A stretch of DNA of 64,000 bases from Rheinheimera mangrovi (GCF_003990335.1 NZ_CP034683.1:1316501-1380500), one strand, 5' to 3'. Numbered from the stretch's first letter, positions 37,950-48,612 are shown. Notes: a model not told the origin generated them from the letters alone. Program-made: numbers and translations.

Positions 37950-38719
37950 GGCCTGATCTCCAGCTTACGTTCTAATAAAAAGGTTTTTAGCTCAGGGATT
38001 GGAATAATGCCTTTGTGGAACACCGAAGCGGCTAAAGCGCCGTCTACATCGGCTTGTTCAAACACATCAGCAAAATGCTGCATAGCACCCGCACCGCCAC
38101 TGGCAATCAGCGGCACTTTGCACTCCTTACGCATCAGTTGTAGCTGAGTTAAATCATAACCCTGGCGCACACCATCCTGATTCATACAGTTCAGCACTAT
38201 TTCACCAGCGCCAAGCTCTTGCACCCGCTTTAACCAGTCCAGCGTTTGCCAGCGGGTTTTTTGGGTGCGGCTTTCATCGCCTGTGAACTGATAGACCTGA
38301 TACTGGCCTGTTTCTTTATCAAAAAAGCTGTCGATGCCTATCACCACACATTGCTGACCAAAGCTGTGTTCCAGTTCGCTAATGAGTTCTGGTCGCGCTA
38401 AAGCAGGGCTATTGACAGAGATTTTATCTGCACCCATTTCCAGAATAAGACCGGCATCAGCGACAGATTTAATACCACCGGCGACACAAAAGGGGATGTC
38501 GATCACTTCTGCAATACGGCGCACCCAGCTTTTATCCACTACACGGCCATCGCTGGAGGCGGTGATATCGTAAAACACCAGCTCATCTGCGCCTTGCTCG
38601 GCATAAGCCTGAGCCAGCGGCACTATATCGCCAATGATTTCGTGATTACGAAACTGCACGCCTTTGACCACTTTGCCATCGCGCACGTCTAAACAAGGAA
38701 TTATGCGTCTTGCCAGCAT
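37946..38719 (-). CDS. hisF: Imidazole glycerol phosphate synthase subunit HisF
   Basis: A 257-residue TIM-barrel cyclase that turns PRFAR and ammonia into imidazole glycerol phosphate and AICAR. Catalytic Asp residues are in [15 protein letters not shown] and GIDSFF, and [14 protein letters not shown] and the phosphate site ASGGAGAM are present. It works with HisH. Confidence 0.98.
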   Translation of the reverse strand: MLARRIIPCLDVRDGKVVKGVQFRNHEIIGDIVPLAQAYAEQGADELVFYDITASSDGRVVDKSWVRRIAEVIDIPFCVAGGIKSVADAGLILEMGADKISVNSPALARPELISELEHSFGQQCVVIGIDSFFDKETGQYQVYQFTGDESRTQKTRWQTLDWLKRVQELGAGEIVLNCMNQDGVRQGYDLTQLQLMRKECKVPLIASGGAGAMQHFADVFEQADVDGALAASVFHKGIIPIPELKTFLLERKLEIRP

Positions 38720-39438
38720 TGGATGGCCTCCTCAACAGTGAACTTACCTTCCAGCAAGGCCCGGCCTAAAATCACACCTGCCACACCAGTGGGTTTTAAG
38801 GCTTTGATATCTGCCAATGAGCCAACACCACCAGAGGCTTGCCACTGAATTTGTGGGTACTTTTGCACCAGCTCGGCATACAAAGCCACATTAGGGCCCT
38901 GCAAAGTACCGTCTTTACTGATGTCGGTGCACAGCACATGTTGAGCGCCTGCGGCAATAAAGCCGTCCAGCACTTGCTCAAGGGTGATAGTGGACTCTTC
39001 AATCCAGCCGTGGCTGGGCAGAGTTTTGTCACCTTTGGCATTAATAGACACATCCAGCGCCAAGACTATTTTGTCGCCGCCATAAGTTCTTAACCAGCCT
39101 TGCACTGTTTCTGGCTCACGAATAGCCACACTGCCAACCACTACGCGGCTGGCACCAGCAGCCAGTAACTGCTCAACATCGGCGGCAGTACGAACACCGC
39201 CACCTACTTGTACTGGCAGCGGCGCGTTTTTCATTAAGGTTGTTAACAGTTCAAGCTGGCGGTCAGCGGCATTTTTTGCCCCTGTTAAATCCACCAGATG
39301 CAAAATACCTGCGCCAGCTTTGGCGTATAAGTCGCGCAGCTGCAACGGAGTTTGTTGATATTCAGTGGTTTTATCGTAGCTGCCCTGATAAAGCCGTACT
39401 GTTTTACCTTGTATTAAATCTATAGCTGGAATAATCAC
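38701..39438 (-). CDS. hisA: ProFAR isomerase HisA
   Basis: A 245-residue TIM-barrel isomerase. The first motif [22 protein letters not shown] carries the catalytic Asp, the second is in [13 protein letters not shown]. It overlaps hisF by 19 bases; a gap of 52 bases separates it from hisH. Confidence 0.97.
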   Translation of the reverse strand: MIIPAIDLIQGKTVRLYQGSYDKTTEYQQTPLQLRDLYAKAGAGILHLVDLTGAKNAADRQLELLTTLMKNAPLPVQVGGGVRTAADVEQLLAAGASRVVVGSVAIREPETVQGWLRTYGGDKIVLALDVSINAKGDKTLPSHGWIEESTITLEQVLDGFIAAGAQHVLCTDISKDGTLQGPNVALYAELVQKYPQIQWQASGGVGSLADIKALKPTGVAGVILGRALLEGKFTVEEAIQCWQDA

Positions 39439-39490
39439 TTTTAATCCTGTAACGGCAAAGCCGCATCAAAAAAATGGTAACAGCTCAAAA

Positions 39491-40093
39491 TCAACCGTTA
39501 AAAGCCAGAAAATTCTGTAATAAACGAGCGCCGACAGCACCTGAACGTTCAGGGTGAAATTGCGCACCGAGCTTATTGCCTTGGCCTATCACAGCGGCAA
39601 AATCACTGCCGTAATGGCAGCGGGCTAAAGTGGAATCGGACGGCGCTACGGCAAAACTATGGACAAAATACACATAGTCTTTTTCGCCTATGCCTTTAAG
39701 CAGCGGATGATTTTGCGCACTGTCTTCTACCTGCAAGGTATTCCAGCCCATATGAGGCAAACGTAAATCACCGACCTGCATACGTTTCACCTGACCTGGG
39801 ATTAAGCCTAAACAATCGACATTACCTTCTTCGCTGTGATCGGTCAAAAGCTGCATGCCCAAGCAAATGCCAAGGAGTGGCTGCTCTGCCTGTTGTATGG
39901 TGGCTATTAAATCGCGTTCAGCTAAGTTCGCCATCGCCTGACGGGCTGCACCCACACCTGGCACTAATAAACGGCTGGCGTTTTTAATCACAGTTAAATC
40001 ACGGCTGACTTTGGCATCTACTCCCAAGCGCTTAAAGGCGCAATAGACAGAACTGATATTGGCGCAGCCAGTATCGACAATCACAAGCGACAT
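39491..40093 (-). CDS. hisH: Imidazole glycerol phosphate synthase subunit HisH
   Basis: A 200-residue glutamine amidotransferase that feeds ammonia to HisF. The nucleophile Cys is in LLGICLGMQLL (about residue 77), and the His-Glu pair in LGAQFHPERSG. It starts at the base where hisB stops. Confidence 0.97.
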   Translation of the reverse strand: MSLVIVDTGCANISSVYCAFKRLGVDAKVSRDLTVIKNASRLLVPGVGAARQAMANLAERDLIATIQQAEQPLLGICLGMQLLTDHSEEGNVDCLGLIPGQVKRMQVGDLRLPHMGWNTLQVEDSAQNHPLLKGIGEKDYVYFVHSFAVAPSDSTLARCHYGSDFAAVIGQGNKLGAQFHPERSGAVGARLLQNFLAFNG

Positions 40094-41163
40094 TAAAGTA
40101 CTCCTTTACTGCTTGGCAGGGCTTCGCCTGATACTTTAATGGCCTGACCCAAAGCTCTGCCAAAGGCTTTAAATAAACCTTCGACCATATGGTGTTTATT
40201 GCCCGGGCTGACTGACAAATGCAGAGTCATCAGCATGGCGTCGCTTAAAGAGCGGAAGAAGTGGTGCACCATTTCAAGGTTCAGAGTGCCGACAGAGCCC
40301 TGGCCTAAATCAGCATCAAACTTCAGCAGCGGCCGGCCGGATAAATCCAGCACACATTCAGCGCGGCATTCATCCATAGGCAAGACAAAACCAAAGCGGG
40401 TAATGCCTTTTTTATTGCCCAGCGCTTGTTTGAGCGCCTGACCTAAAGCCAGCGCCGTATCTTCTACGCTGTGGTGATCGTCTATGTGTAAGTCGCCTTT
40501 TACTTTTAACTGCAGGCTAAAACCACCGTGGGTGGCAATTTGATCCAGCATATGGTCAAAAAAGCCGACGCCGGTTTCAATCACATTGCCGCCTTGCTGG
40601 TCTAAATCGACATTGACCTGAATATCAGTTTCGCGGGTCACCCGATTGACGCTGCCTTTACGGCCTTTACCGAGCAGCTGCTTAGTGATTTCTTTCCAGC
40701 CTAAAGTGGCTCTGTCGTAACGGAACGAAGGCAGTCCCATATTTTCCGCCAGTTGCACGTCGGTTAAACGATCGCCAATGACAAAAGAGTTGGTGAAATC
40801 CACTTTGCCTTGTTGCAGATAGTCTTTCACTAAACCCAGCTTGGGCTTGCGGCAACTGCAGTTGTCTTTCTCAAAGTGTGGGCAAATCAGAATATCGTCA
40901 AAACGAATGCCTTGCGAATTCAGCAGTTGCATCATTTTTTCCTGCGGTGCATCAAAGGTATCGCGCGGGAAACTATCTGTGCCCAGGCCATCCTGATTGG
41001 TCACCATCACTAAGGAGTAACCAGCAGCTTGCAACTTGAGTAATGAAGGCACCAGATCGGGCTCGTACGCCAGTTTTTCCAGTGAATCCAGTTGTTTATC
41101 TATTGGAGGTTCTTCCACCATAGTGCCGTCACGGTCGATAAATAAAATTGCTTTGGCACTCAT
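40093..41163 (-). CDS. hisB: Bifunctional histidinol-phosphatase / IGP dehydratase
   Basis: A 356-residue fusion for steps 7 and 9. The N-terminal HAD phosphatase has the DxD nucleophile in [13 protein letters not shown] and zinc ligands [14 protein letters not shown]. The C-terminal dehydratase (from about residue 170) has [11 protein letters not shown] and [14 protein letters not shown], both metal-binding. The fusion is the gammaproteobacterial form. Confidence 0.98.
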   Translation of the reverse strand: MSAKAILFIDRDGTMVEEPPIDKQLDSLEKLAYEPDLVPSLLKLQAAGYSLVMVTNQDGLGTDSFPRDTFDAPQEKMMQLLNSQGIRFDDILICPHFEKDNCSCRKPKLGLVKDYLQQGKVDFTNSFVIGDRLTDVQLAENMGLPSFRYDRATLGWKEITKQLLGKGRKGSVNRVTRETDIQVNVDLDQQGGNVIETGVGFFDHMLDQIATHGGFSLQLKVKGDLHIDDHHSVEDTALALGQALKQALGNKKGITRFGFVLPMDECRAECVLDLSGRPLLKFDADLGQGSVGTLNLEMVHHFFRSLSDAMLMTLHLSVSPGNKHHMVEGLFKAFGRALGQAIKVSGEALPSSKGVL

Positions 41164-42251
41164 AAAGACTCCTGTGTTTGTTTGTTTGCTGTGTAGGAAT
41201 AAGACGACATAATCTGTTGTAACTGCGCCATTTCATCTGGTGAACCAATGGATACCCGCACCACCTGACCTAAACCCAGCTGACTGGATTGGTTACGAAT
41301 AAGCACCCCTTGCTCCGCAATAAAACTCACCAGCGCCGCAGCATCAGGCACGGCCAGCAGCACATAGTTGGCTTTAGATGGAAAAACACGGCTGACATAA
41401 CTCAGGGTTTTGGCAAAAGTGCTAAAGCTGTCACGTAAGCTGTTGATTTGCTCTACTGTGGCGCGCATTTTTTGCTGGCCCTGGCTTGATAACGCCTGCA
41501 CTGCAACTTCAGCCACAGGAGCTGGCACAGGGTAGGGCGCTATCATCTGGCGTAAAGCGGCAATGACTTCGGGGGCAGCCAGAGTAAAACCGCAACGCAG
41601 GCCTGCCAAAGCAAAAGCTTTGGATAAAGTACGCAGCACCACTAAGTTGCTGTATTGGCTTAATAACCCAGCTACAGAGGCTTCTGGTGCAAACTCAATA
41701 TAAGCCTCATCGACTACTACTAAAGCTTTGTCTTTATAAAACTCCAGCACCTCGACGATTTGCTCACGAGGTATTAAATCGCCGGTCGGGTTATTTGGGC
41801 TACAAATAAAAACCAGTTTTACATTGGCTTTTTGCGCAAATAAAGCAGGCAGATCTAAAGTTAAATCTTTGGTTAAAGGCACTATGTTGACATCCACCAG
41901 CTGACTTTCGGCGCTGATTTTGTACATGCCATAAGTCGGCGGGCAAATGCTGATGGCATCTTGTCCTGGTTCACAGAAGCTACGAATAAGAAGCTCAATG
42001 CCTTCATCTGCGCCACGACTGGTCAGTACCTGATTGGTGTCCACACCAGCATAAGCTGCATAAGCGCTGATCAGCTCTTTCGGCTGACAATCCGGGTATC
42101 TGTTGTATTGGCCTGACAGCTCGTAGTCTGTTGCTAAGGAGTTTTCGTTGGCATTCAGCCACACCGAGCCGCCACTCATGCTTAAGCGGGCTGAAGCATA
42201 AGGCACCAGTTGTTGTACTTTTTGCCTGGCTAAAGAACTGATACGGCTCAT
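41160..42251 (-). CDS. hisC: Histidinol-phosphate aminotransferase
   Basis: A 363-residue PLP enzyme of fold type I. The PLP lysine is in [18 protein letters not shown], and [15 protein letters not shown] and [10 protein letters not shown] line the cofactor pocket. It overlaps hisB and hisD by 4 bases each. Confidence 0.97.
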   Translation of the reverse strand: MSRISSLARQKVQQLVPYASARLSMSGGSVWLNANENSLATDYELSGQYNRYPDCQPKELISAYAAYAGVDTNQVLTSRGADEGIELLIRSFCEPGQDAISICPPTYGMYKISAESQLVDVNIVPLTKDLTLDLPALFAQKANVKLVFICSPNNPTGDLIPREQIVEVLEFYKDKALVVVDEAYIEFAPEASVAGLLSQYSNLVVLRTLSKAFALAGLRCGFTLAAPEVIAALRQMIAPYPVPAPVAEVAVQALSSQGQQKMRATVEQINSLRDSFSTFAKTLSYVSRVFPSKANYVLLAVPDAAALVSFIAEQGVLIRNQSSQLGLGQVVRVSIGSPDEMAQLQQIMSSYSYTANKQTQESL

Positions 42252-43591
42252 TGACGATTTTCCTCTGAAATTTTTGCTGAAAGCTCAAGCTCTGCTAACC
42301 GAAAGGAAACTGCATTGGCGTGTGCATCTAATCCTTCGGCTTTGGCCAGTTTGACAATAGTGGGGCCCAAATCGCGCATGCCATCCGCTGTTAAGCTTTG
42401 CACTGTGTAACGACGATAAAAGTCGGCCAAACTTAAACTGCTATGGTTACGGCTATAGCCATAAGTGGGCAATACGTGGTTAGTACCACTGGCATAATCA
42501 CCTGCTGATTCAGGCGTGTAAGGGCCAACAAAAATACTGGCGGCGTTGGTCAGTTTGCCAAGCAAAGCCTGATCGTCAGAAGTTTGAATAATTAAATGCT
42601 CAGGCGCGTATTGGTTACTGACTTGGGCAGCTGTGGCTAAATCCGGCGTTAAAATCAATCTGCTGTTGCTCAAGGCTTTTTGTGCTATTTCAGCACGCGG
42701 TAATAAAGCGGTCTGACGTTTAAGCTCACTAATGGTATTGACCAGTAAAGCTTCAGAAGGGCTGACCAGCACCACTTGGGAATCCGGGCCGTGTTCGGCC
42801 TGAGATAATAAATCCGCCGCTACAAACACCGGGTTAGCGTTGTCGTCTGCAATCACCAGCACTTCAGAAGGGCCAGCCGGCATATCAATAGCTGCGCCAC
42901 GGGCATCCTGACTGACTTGCTGTTTTGCTTCAGTGACAAATCTATTGCCAGGGCCAAAAATCTTATCCACTTTGCCAATGGTTTCAGTGCCATAAGCCAA
43001 AGCAGCCACAGCCTGAGCACCGCCTAAAGTATAAATCTCGGTAATGCCGCAAAGTGAGGCCGCATAAACAATCTCAGCGGCGATATCACCCGCTTCAGGT
43101 TGACCAGGAGGCGTAACAAGCACTACGCGGCGACAACCAGCCAATTGAGCCGGCACACCCAGCATCAGTACAGTCGAAGGCAAAGGGGCACTGCCACCCG
43201 GTACATACAAACCGACTTGACCCAAAGCACTGTAGTTCAGTTCACAGACCACACCAGGCTGAGTTTCTATACGAATATTTTCTGGCAACTGAGCGGCATG
43301 AAAGGTACGGATATTGCGATACGCTATCTCAATAGCGGTTTTGAGCTCATCGGATAAAGAGGCAATCAAGCTTTGTTGCTGCTCGTCCGACAAACGCAAA
43401 GGGTTGCTTTGCAGCTTGTCGAATTCGCGGCTAAAACGCAGCAAAGCTGTATCGCCTTCGCTTCGCACAGCACGGATAATATCTTTCACCGTCTGTTTTA
43501 AACTGTCGGATTCCTGCTGCAGCGGGCGCTCTAATAAAGCCTGCTGCGCAGTTTTATCTAGTTGTTGCCAGTTGCTGATCTGAAACTGCAT
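42248..43591 (-). CDS. hisD: Histidinol dehydrogenase
   Basis: A 447-residue zinc enzyme that oxidises histidinol to histidine in two NAD-dependent steps. The signature IDMPAGPSEVLVIADDNANP with AADLLSQAEHGPDSQ (zinc-binding Gln/His) is present, and GYSRNHSSLSLADFYRRYTVQ lies near the C terminus. Three bases separate it from hisG. Confidence 0.97.
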   Translation of the reverse strand: MQFQISNWQQLDKTAQQALLERPLQQESDSLKQTVKDIIRAVRSEGDTALLRFSREFDKLQSNPLRLSDEQQQSLIASLSDELKTAIEIAYRNIRTFHAAQLPENIRIETQPGVVCELNYSALGQVGLYVPGGSAPLPSTVLMLGVPAQLAGCRRVVLVTPPGQPEAGDIAAEIVYAASLCGITEIYTLGGAQAVAALAYGTETIGKVDKIFGPGNRFVTEAKQQVSQDARGAAIDMPAGPSEVLVIADDNANPVFVAADLLSQAEHGPDSQVVLVSPSEALLVNTISELKRQTALLPRAEIAQKALSNSRLILTPDLATAAQVSNQYAPEHLIIQTSDDQALLGKLTNAASIFVGPYTPESAGDYASGTNHVLPTYGYSRNHSSLSLADFYRRYTVQSLTADGMRDLGPTIVKLAKAEGLDAHANAVSFRLAELELSAKISEENRQ

Positions 43592-43594
43592 GCC

Positions 43595-44497
43595 TTACTC
43601 CATCATCTTTTCAATGGGTAGTACTAAAATGGAGCTGGCACCTAAACCTTTCAGTTGCTCCATGGTTTCCCAGAACAAAGTTTCGCTGCTGACCACGTGC
43701 AAGGCCACTAAATCGTCGTTGCCAGCCAATGGCAATAAGGTTGGGTTTTCGGCACCTGGCAGCAGAGCTATTACTTCCTGTAAACGAGCCCGTGGTGCGT
43801 GCAACATAATGTATTTGCTTTCATTGGCTTGCATCACGCCCTGAATACGAGGCATCAGTTTTTTAATCAGTTTCAGTTGTTTTTCATCGGCCAAATCACG
43901 GCGCTGAATAAGTACGGCTTTGGAGCGGTAAATCACTTCCACTTCTTTTAAACCATTGGCTTCTAAAGTGGCGCCTGTGGAGACTAAGTCACAAATGGCG
44001 TCGGCTAAACCAGCTCGTGGTGCCACTTCAACCGAACCTTTTAAATTAACGATACGGCAATTGACGCCGTTTTGTTTTAAATAGCGATTCAGTAAACGTG
44101 GGTAAGTGGTGGCAATAGTGCGGCCTTCTAAATCTTTGACGGATTGATAATCTTCTTCCTGTGGCACAGCTATAGATAAGCGGCAATCACCAAAGTCTAA
44201 ACGGGCCAACACAGTGTAATCATAGCTTTCATTGTCCATCTGACGTTGCAGCGACTCTTCTTCCAGCACGTTTTCGCCAACAAAACCTAAATCGCAGACA
44301 CCGTCCATTACTAAACCCGGAATATCGTCATCCCGCACTCGCAGCAAGTCGATATCCATATTTTCAACATGGGCGATCAGGCGCTGTTCACGTAAGTTAA
44401 TTTTTAAACCACAGCTGGTTAAAAGTGCCTGAGAGTCTTGCGACAGGCGGCCTGACTTCTGAATGGCGATACGTAATCTGTTAGTAGTGACTGTCAT
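43595..44497 (-). CDS. hisG: ATP phosphoribosyltransferase
   Basis: The 300-residue long form of the first histidine enzyme, which carries its own C-terminal ACT-like regulatory domain for feedback by histidine. Motifs: [15 protein letters not shown] at the N terminus and [23 protein letters not shown] for PRPP. I take the ATG at 44497, with AAGGA upstream, over the in-frame ATG at 44545, which lies inside the attenuator stem. Confidence 0.97.
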   Translation of the reverse strand: MTVTTNRLRIAIQKSGRLSQDSQALLTSCGLKINLREQRLIAHVENMDIDLLRVRDDDIPGLVMDGVCDLGFVGENVLEEESLQRQMDNESYDYTVLARLDFGDCRLSIAVPQEEDYQSVKDLEGRTIATTYPRLLNRYLKQNGVNCRIVNLKGSVEVAPRAGLADAICDLVSTGATLEANGLKEVEVIYRSKAVLIQRRDLADEKQLKLIKKLMPRIQGVMQANESKYIMLHAPRARLQEVIALLPGAENPTLLPLAGNDDLVALHVVSSETLFWETMEQLKGLGASSILVLPIEKMME

Positions 44498-44540
44498 GTT
44501 ATTGTGTTCCTTATAAAAGCGGGGGCTTTTAAAATCGTAA

Positions 44541-44572
44541 AACAAAAACCCCGGGATTTTAGCCCCGGGGTT
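44541..44572 (-). terminator. his operon attenuator terminator
   Basis: Read leftward: AACCCCGGG and CCCGGGGTT form a perfect 9-bp stem with an 8-base loop, followed by five U residues. A second hairpin, GAGGCT...AGCCTC at 44603-44625, lies between this and the leader peptide and would serve as the alternative structure. If ribosomes stall at the His codons of the leader, the terminator should not form. Confidence 0.88.
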
Positions 44573-44644
44573 CAGTTGGAATTGGTTTTCACTTTTCCAC
44601 CAGAGGCTGGTTATAACCTAGCCTCCAATGTCAACACGGACCGG

Positions 44645-44692
44645 CTAGTCGGATAAATGATGGTGATGATGCCAGTGGATGTTGATAGTCAT
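44645..44692 (-). CDS. hisL: his operon leader peptide
   Basis: A 15-residue peptide MTINIHWHHHHHLSD with six His codons, five of them in a row. GAGGAG lies 8 bases before the ATG. It is followed by the paired hairpins of an attenuator and then hisG. This is the classic sensor of charged tRNA-His in enterobacteria. Confidence 0.93.
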   Translation of the reverse strand: MTINIHWHHHHHLSD

Positions 44693-44714
44693 GGAAAGTT
44701 ACTCCTCGTTAAGA

Positions 44715-44742
44715 TGTATACAAGCTAACGGATTTTTGTCAT
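44715..44742 (-). promoter_or_regulatory. Probable his operon promoter
   Basis: Read leftward: ATGACA, a 16-base spacer and TATACA, followed by a start point about 15 bases before hisL. The match is moderate; no other candidate at that distance is better. Confidence 0.5.
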
Positions 44743-44963
44743 TCAGACAACAGAATTTTTTGTTTCAGCTGTATTTTGTTTTGAAGTTGAAATTTTGTTA
44801 TCCTGCTGTTTTTATTTGATTATTTTGTGTTTCATACAATTGTATACGATAAAAAATGAATAAGTTATAAAAAAACAACTCTAATAAGATGGGTGAAAAA
44901 TAATCAGGTTGTATAGATAAAGTTATTTGTGTCACTGCCGATAACAAGGCAGAGGAGGGGTTT

Positions 44964-45224
44964 ATGGACGCTTTATTTCCCTATTTGTACCGACCACCCG
45001 GCACGCCAGCTGAACAGCCTGGACCTATGATTGCGCCTGTGTTTAAAGATGCCAAAATCAGCGCTTATGAAAAAGAGGAAAAACGTTTCCTCATTTTACT
45101 CAAAGATCAGCAAAAGAAACGTCAGGACAGACGCCGTCGTGACGACTATCCACCTGCACCTGAAACCACACCTGAAGAAGATCAGCATGTGGATGACGAA
45201 GGACATTTAGATATTTTTGTCTAG
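44964..45224 (+). CDS. Unknown small charged protein
   Basis: An 86-residue protein behind AGAGGAGGGG. The N terminus has MDALFPYLYRPPGTP; the middle is a highly charged helix (KEEKRFLILLKDQQKKRQDRR) and the tail is acidic (EEDQHVDDEGHLDIFV). No signal peptide or membrane segment. No family recognised. It lies 90 bases upstream of yoaA and may be in the same transcript. Confidence 0.6.
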   Translation: MDALFPYLYRPPGTPAEQPGPMIAPVFKDAKISAYEKEEKRFLILLKDQQKKRQDRRRRDDYPPAPETTPEEDQHVDDEGHLDIFV

Positions 45225-45313
45225 CCAAGGCATAATAGCGCAAATTCTTGCCGGGCCTTTTTTATGCTATTTTCTGCTTATATACCTGCCAGCGCTGATT
45301 TCTCTGTGTACTT

Positions 45314-47233
45314 ATGTTAAAAAAAGTGCAGCAGGCTTTTGCCGAACAAGGAGCTTTATCCAAAACTATTGCAGGTTTTAAAGCCCGTGAACCGCAAAAG
45401 CTGATGGCAGCTTCTGTGACCAAATCCATTGAAAACGGCAACGCTTTATTGGTCGAAGCCGGCACTGGCACAGGCAAAACTTACGCTTATTTAGTGCCCG
45501 CTTTGTTATCGGGTAAAAAAGTGATTTTATCCACTGGTACTAAAAACCTGCAGGAACAGCTGTATTTCCGCGATTTACCTACAGTACTCAAAGCTTTGGC
45601 TTTGCCGGTAGATACTTCTTTACTAAAAGGCCGCTCCAACTATTTGTGCTTATTTCGTTTAGATCAGCATTACCAGCATGTGCCTACGGCAGATGCGGCA
45701 GTGATCAATGATTTAAGCCTGATCAAAAAATGGTCGAACGAAACCCAAAGTGGAGATATCGGCGAGCTGACTTATATAGCCGAAGACTCTAAAGCTTTAC
45801 CATTAGTGACCAGTACTGCAGACAACTGCCTTGGCAAAGACTGTCCTTCTTATGAAGACTGCTATTTGCTGCGCGCCCGTAAAAAGGCGATGCAGGCCGA
45901 TTTAGTGGTCGTGAACCACCATTTGTTTTTTGCCGATATGGCACTAAAAGACACTGGTTTTGGTGAGCTGCTGCCGAATATGGATGTAGTGATCTTTGAT
46001 GAAGCGCATCAAATTCCAGATATCGCCAGTGAGTATTTTGGTGAGACTTTATCCAGCCGTACTTTGCTGGAGCTTTGTAAAGAGCTGGAACTGATTTGCA
46101 AAACTGAATTGCGCGATCATCCGCAGTTGAGTAAAACCGCAGACAAGCTGGCGACATTAGTTCGGGACTGGCGCCTGCTGTGGTCCGATGAACCTGAACG
46201 CGGCAACTGGCGTGACAGTAGTAAAAGGCCAGAGGTACAGCTTGCACTGACCCGGGTGTCTGAAGCCATGGGCATGTTGTATCAGGTACTCAAAGGCAGT
46301 TTAGGTCGCAACGAAGTGGTGGATCACTGTTTTGAACGTCTGGCTTTGGCTAAAACTCAGCTGGAGAAACTGCAGGATGTCAGTAAAACCGGCGTCAGTT
46401 TTTGGTATGAAACCACCAGACAACATATCAGTCTGCATTTAACGCCTTTAAGTATTGCCGATAAATTCCGCGAGCTGGTGTTTGCGGAAAAACGCAGCTG
46501 GATTTTTACATCAGCAACCTTGTCGGTCGATCAGGGCTTTGCTCACTATATCGAACAAATGGGTCTGCAGCAGGCCGACACACTGCTGCTCGACAGCCCT
46601 TTTGATTATGCACAACAAGCTATGTTGCTGGTGCCGCGTTATTTACCTGAACCCAATGACGCACGTATGGGCAAAGCGCTGCTAAAATTGGCGGTGCCTT
46701 TAATTGAAGCCAATCAGGGCCGCTGTTTTTTCCTGTTCACCAGCCACAGAATGCTGCAGTGGATGGCCAATGAGCTGCCACAGCATTTGTCTTTGCCTGT
46801 GCTGGTGCAGGGCAGCACTAGCAAACGTTTATTGTTGGAACAGTTTGTTGAAACCAAACACGCCGTATTACTTGGCACCGGTAGTTTCTGGGAAGGGGTG
46901 GATGTGCGGGGCGATACCTTAAGCTGTGTCATTATCGACAAACTGCCTTTTGCATCGCCTGACGATCCTTTATTGCAGGCGCGGAACGAGGATTGTCAGA
47001 TGAAAGGCTTGGATCCTTTTGCTTTAGTGCAATTGCCCCAAGCTGTGATCACCTTAAAACAGGGCGTTGGTCGTTTAATCCGTGACGTGTCAGACCGGGG
47101 TGTATTGGTAATTTGTGACAACAGATTAGTGACCCGGCCTTATGGTTCAGTATTTTTAAAAAGCTTACCACCAATGCGCCGTAGCCGCGATTTGCAGGCG
47201 GCGGTGAAGTTTTTACAGGATTTACCCAAATAA
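45314..47233 (+). CDS. yoaA: ATP-dependent DNA helicase YoaA (DinG/XPD family)
   Basis: A 639-residue superfamily 2 iron-sulfur helicase. Walker A is EAGTGTGKTYAYLVP; the four Cys of the FeS cluster lie in NYLCLF...CLGKDCPSYEDCYL; DEAH is in VVIFDEAHQIPD; the last motif is QGVGRLIRD. It aids DNA damage tolerance in Escherichia coli, where it binds the HolC subunit. The tsaB gene follows, as in enterobacteria. Confidence 0.93.
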   Translation: MLKKVQQAFAEQGALSKTIAGFKAREPQKLMAASVTKSIENGNALLVEAGTGTGKTYAYLVPALLSGKKVILSTGTKNLQEQLYFRDLPTVLKALALPVDTSLLKGRSNYLCLFRLDQHYQHVPTADAAVINDLSLIKKWSNETQSGDIGELTYIAEDSKALPLVTSTADNCLGKDCPSYEDCYLLRARKKAMQADLVVVNHHLFFADMALKDTGFGELLPNMDVVIFDEAHQIPDIASEYFGETLSSRTLLELCKELELICKTELRDHPQLSKTADKLATLVRDWRLLWSDEPERGNWRDSSKRPEVQLALTRVSEAMGMLYQVLKGSLGRNEVVDHCFERLALAKTQLEKLQDVSKTGVSFWYETTRQHISLHLTPLSIADKFRELVFAEKRSWIFTSATLSVDQGFAHYIEQMGLQQADTLLLDSPFDYAQQAMLLVPRYLPEPNDARMGKALLKLAVPLIEANQGRCFFLFTSHRMLQWMANELPQHLSLPVLVQGSTSKRLLLEQFVETKHAVLLGTGSFWEGVDVRGDTLSCVIIDKLPFASPDDPLLQARNEDCQMKGLDPFALVQLPQAVITLKQGVGRLIRDVSDRGVLVICDNRLVTRPYGSVFLKSLPPMRRSRDLQAAVKFLQDLPK

Positions 47234-47329
47234 TATACTCTTCGCTCATTTAGCTGCAGCTATGTTGTCTTGGTGCAACTCCAGTTACTTTGAGTAGAGA
47301 AGCTAAAAATTGTTAAAAGGAGTCGCCCG

Positions 47330-48049
47330 TTGAAATTACTGGCATTAGATACCTCAACCGAAGCTTGTTCAGTGGCTTTAACTGTTGATGGCAAAATTTG
47401 GGCTTTGGATGAAGTTTGTCCGCAGCAACACAGCAAACGTATTTTGCCTATGGTGCAGCAGCTGTTGTCCGAAGCTGGCTTAACGCTACAACAACTGGAT
47501 GGTCTGGTGTTTGGCAAAGGCCCTGGTAGTTTTACCGGTGTACGTATAGGTGTGGGTGTATGTCAGGGCTTGGCTTTTGGCGCTGAACTTCCTGTTTACG
47601 GTGTATCAACCCTGGCTGCTATGGCGCAAGCCGCACACAGATTACATCAGGCGCATCAGGTAGTTGCTGCTATAGATGCACGAATGAATGAAGTGTATCT
47701 GGCCAGTTTTCAGCTGGATGAGCAGGGTATTATGCAGGCGCTAAGCACTGAAATAGCGGCTAAACCCACTGCTTTGCCAGCACCTGTATTAAAAGGCCAT
47801 ATTTGCGCTGTAGGGACTGGCTGGCAAACCTATCCACAGCAGCTGGAAGACTGGCATAAAACTGGCAACAGCGGATCAGAGGATCTTGCTGTGGTTCATC
47901 ATAGCCCTGTGATTCTGTACCCTTCAGCGCAGGATATGTTGAGTCTGGCGGCAATTCCGTTCCGGCAAGGGCAGTTTATTGCCGCCGAACTGGCAGAACC
48001 TACTTATGTGAGGGACGAAGTGACCTGGCAAAAACTACCAGGTAGATAA
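47330..48049 (+). CDS. tsaB: tRNA threonylcarbamoyladenosine biosynthesis protein TsaB
   Basis: A 239-residue ASKHA-fold partner of TsaD in t6A37 synthesis. It starts with TTG behind AAAGGAG. The family pattern LLALDTSTEACSVAL, HSKRILPMVQQLL and GKGPGSFTGVRIGVGVCQGLA is complete. Confidence 0.95.
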   Translation: MKLLALDTSTEACSVALTVDGKIWALDEVCPQQHSKRILPMVQQLLSEAGLTLQQLDGLVFGKGPGSFTGVRIGVGVCQGLAFGAELPVYGVSTLAAMAQAAHRLHQAHQVVAAIDARMNEVYLASFQLDEQGIMQALSTEIAAKPTALPAPVLKGHICAVGTGWQTYPQQLEDWHKTGNSGSEDLAVVHHSPVILYPSAQDMLSLAAIPFRQGQFIAAELAEPTYVRDEVTWQKLPGR

Positions 48050-48068
48050 ACCCAGCGATATTGACTTT

Positions 48069-48115
48069 GAATTCAGGACGGGCGGGGACAAGCCCTGCCC
48101 CTACCGCATTAAAAT
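48069..48115. repeat. Single copy of the GC-rich REP-like element
   Basis: GAATTC, then GACGGGCGGGGACAAGCC and TGCCCCTACC, is an inverted copy of the 4508-4740 unit, with the same GAATTC next to it. It lies between tsaB and an unknown gene. A hairpin GGGCGGGG...CCCTGCCC can form. Confidence 0.75.
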
Positions 48116-48203
48116 GGTAGGGGATGAGAATTAACAAAAGCGACTTGGCGAAATTTTTCGCTAAGTTATACTGGCACTAAACGAAGGCGACATCACAACA
48201 GTT

Positions 48204-48509
48204 ATGACAATAGCCGTCAGTCGTGACGTACCCAAAAGCCCCAATGTCGGGCTGGTATTTCAGGGCAATAAAAGCAAAGCCGTTGAGGCTGAACAGCAGA
48301 GTAAAGCCACACTGGTACCTACTGGCACCGGTGTGCGTGCTGGCGCTGAAGTTTTGTCTATGCTGGATGAACAGGAAGCGCAAAAACGCACTATGTACGA
48401 TCAGCCCAAACAGCGTCATCAGCAAGCCTTAGATGCCTACGAAATGTTAGCCAATCAGGAAAAACGCGAAAAAGTTCAGCAAATGTTTAGTCTGGATTTG
48501 TACGCTTAA
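48204..48509 (+). CDS. Unknown small helical protein
   Basis: A 101-residue soluble protein with the N terminus MTIAVSRDVPKSPNVGLVFQG and two charged helices near the end (EQEAQKRTMYDQPKQRHQQA and EMLANQEKREKVQQMFSLD). No recognised domain; the ribosome binding site is weak. The reading frame uses codons like its neighbours, which supports it being real. Confidence 0.55.
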   Translation: MTIAVSRDVPKSPNVGLVFQGNKSKAVEAEQQSKATLVPTGTGVRAGAEVLSMLDEQEAQKRTMYDQPKQRHQQALDAYEMLANQEKREKVQQMFSLDLYA

Positions 48510-48612
48510 GGCTTAAAATCGCTCCAAAACAATCACTTCAAAATTCATAACAATAAAACCAATGAAAGTGTTTTTATTGTGATTTATGCTGTCTTTCTAA
48601 AAAGAAAAATGG

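Noticed and set aside
48050..48203. tRNA or terminator after tsaB
   Set aside because: No cloverleaf or T-run hairpin; the only structure is the REP-like copy.
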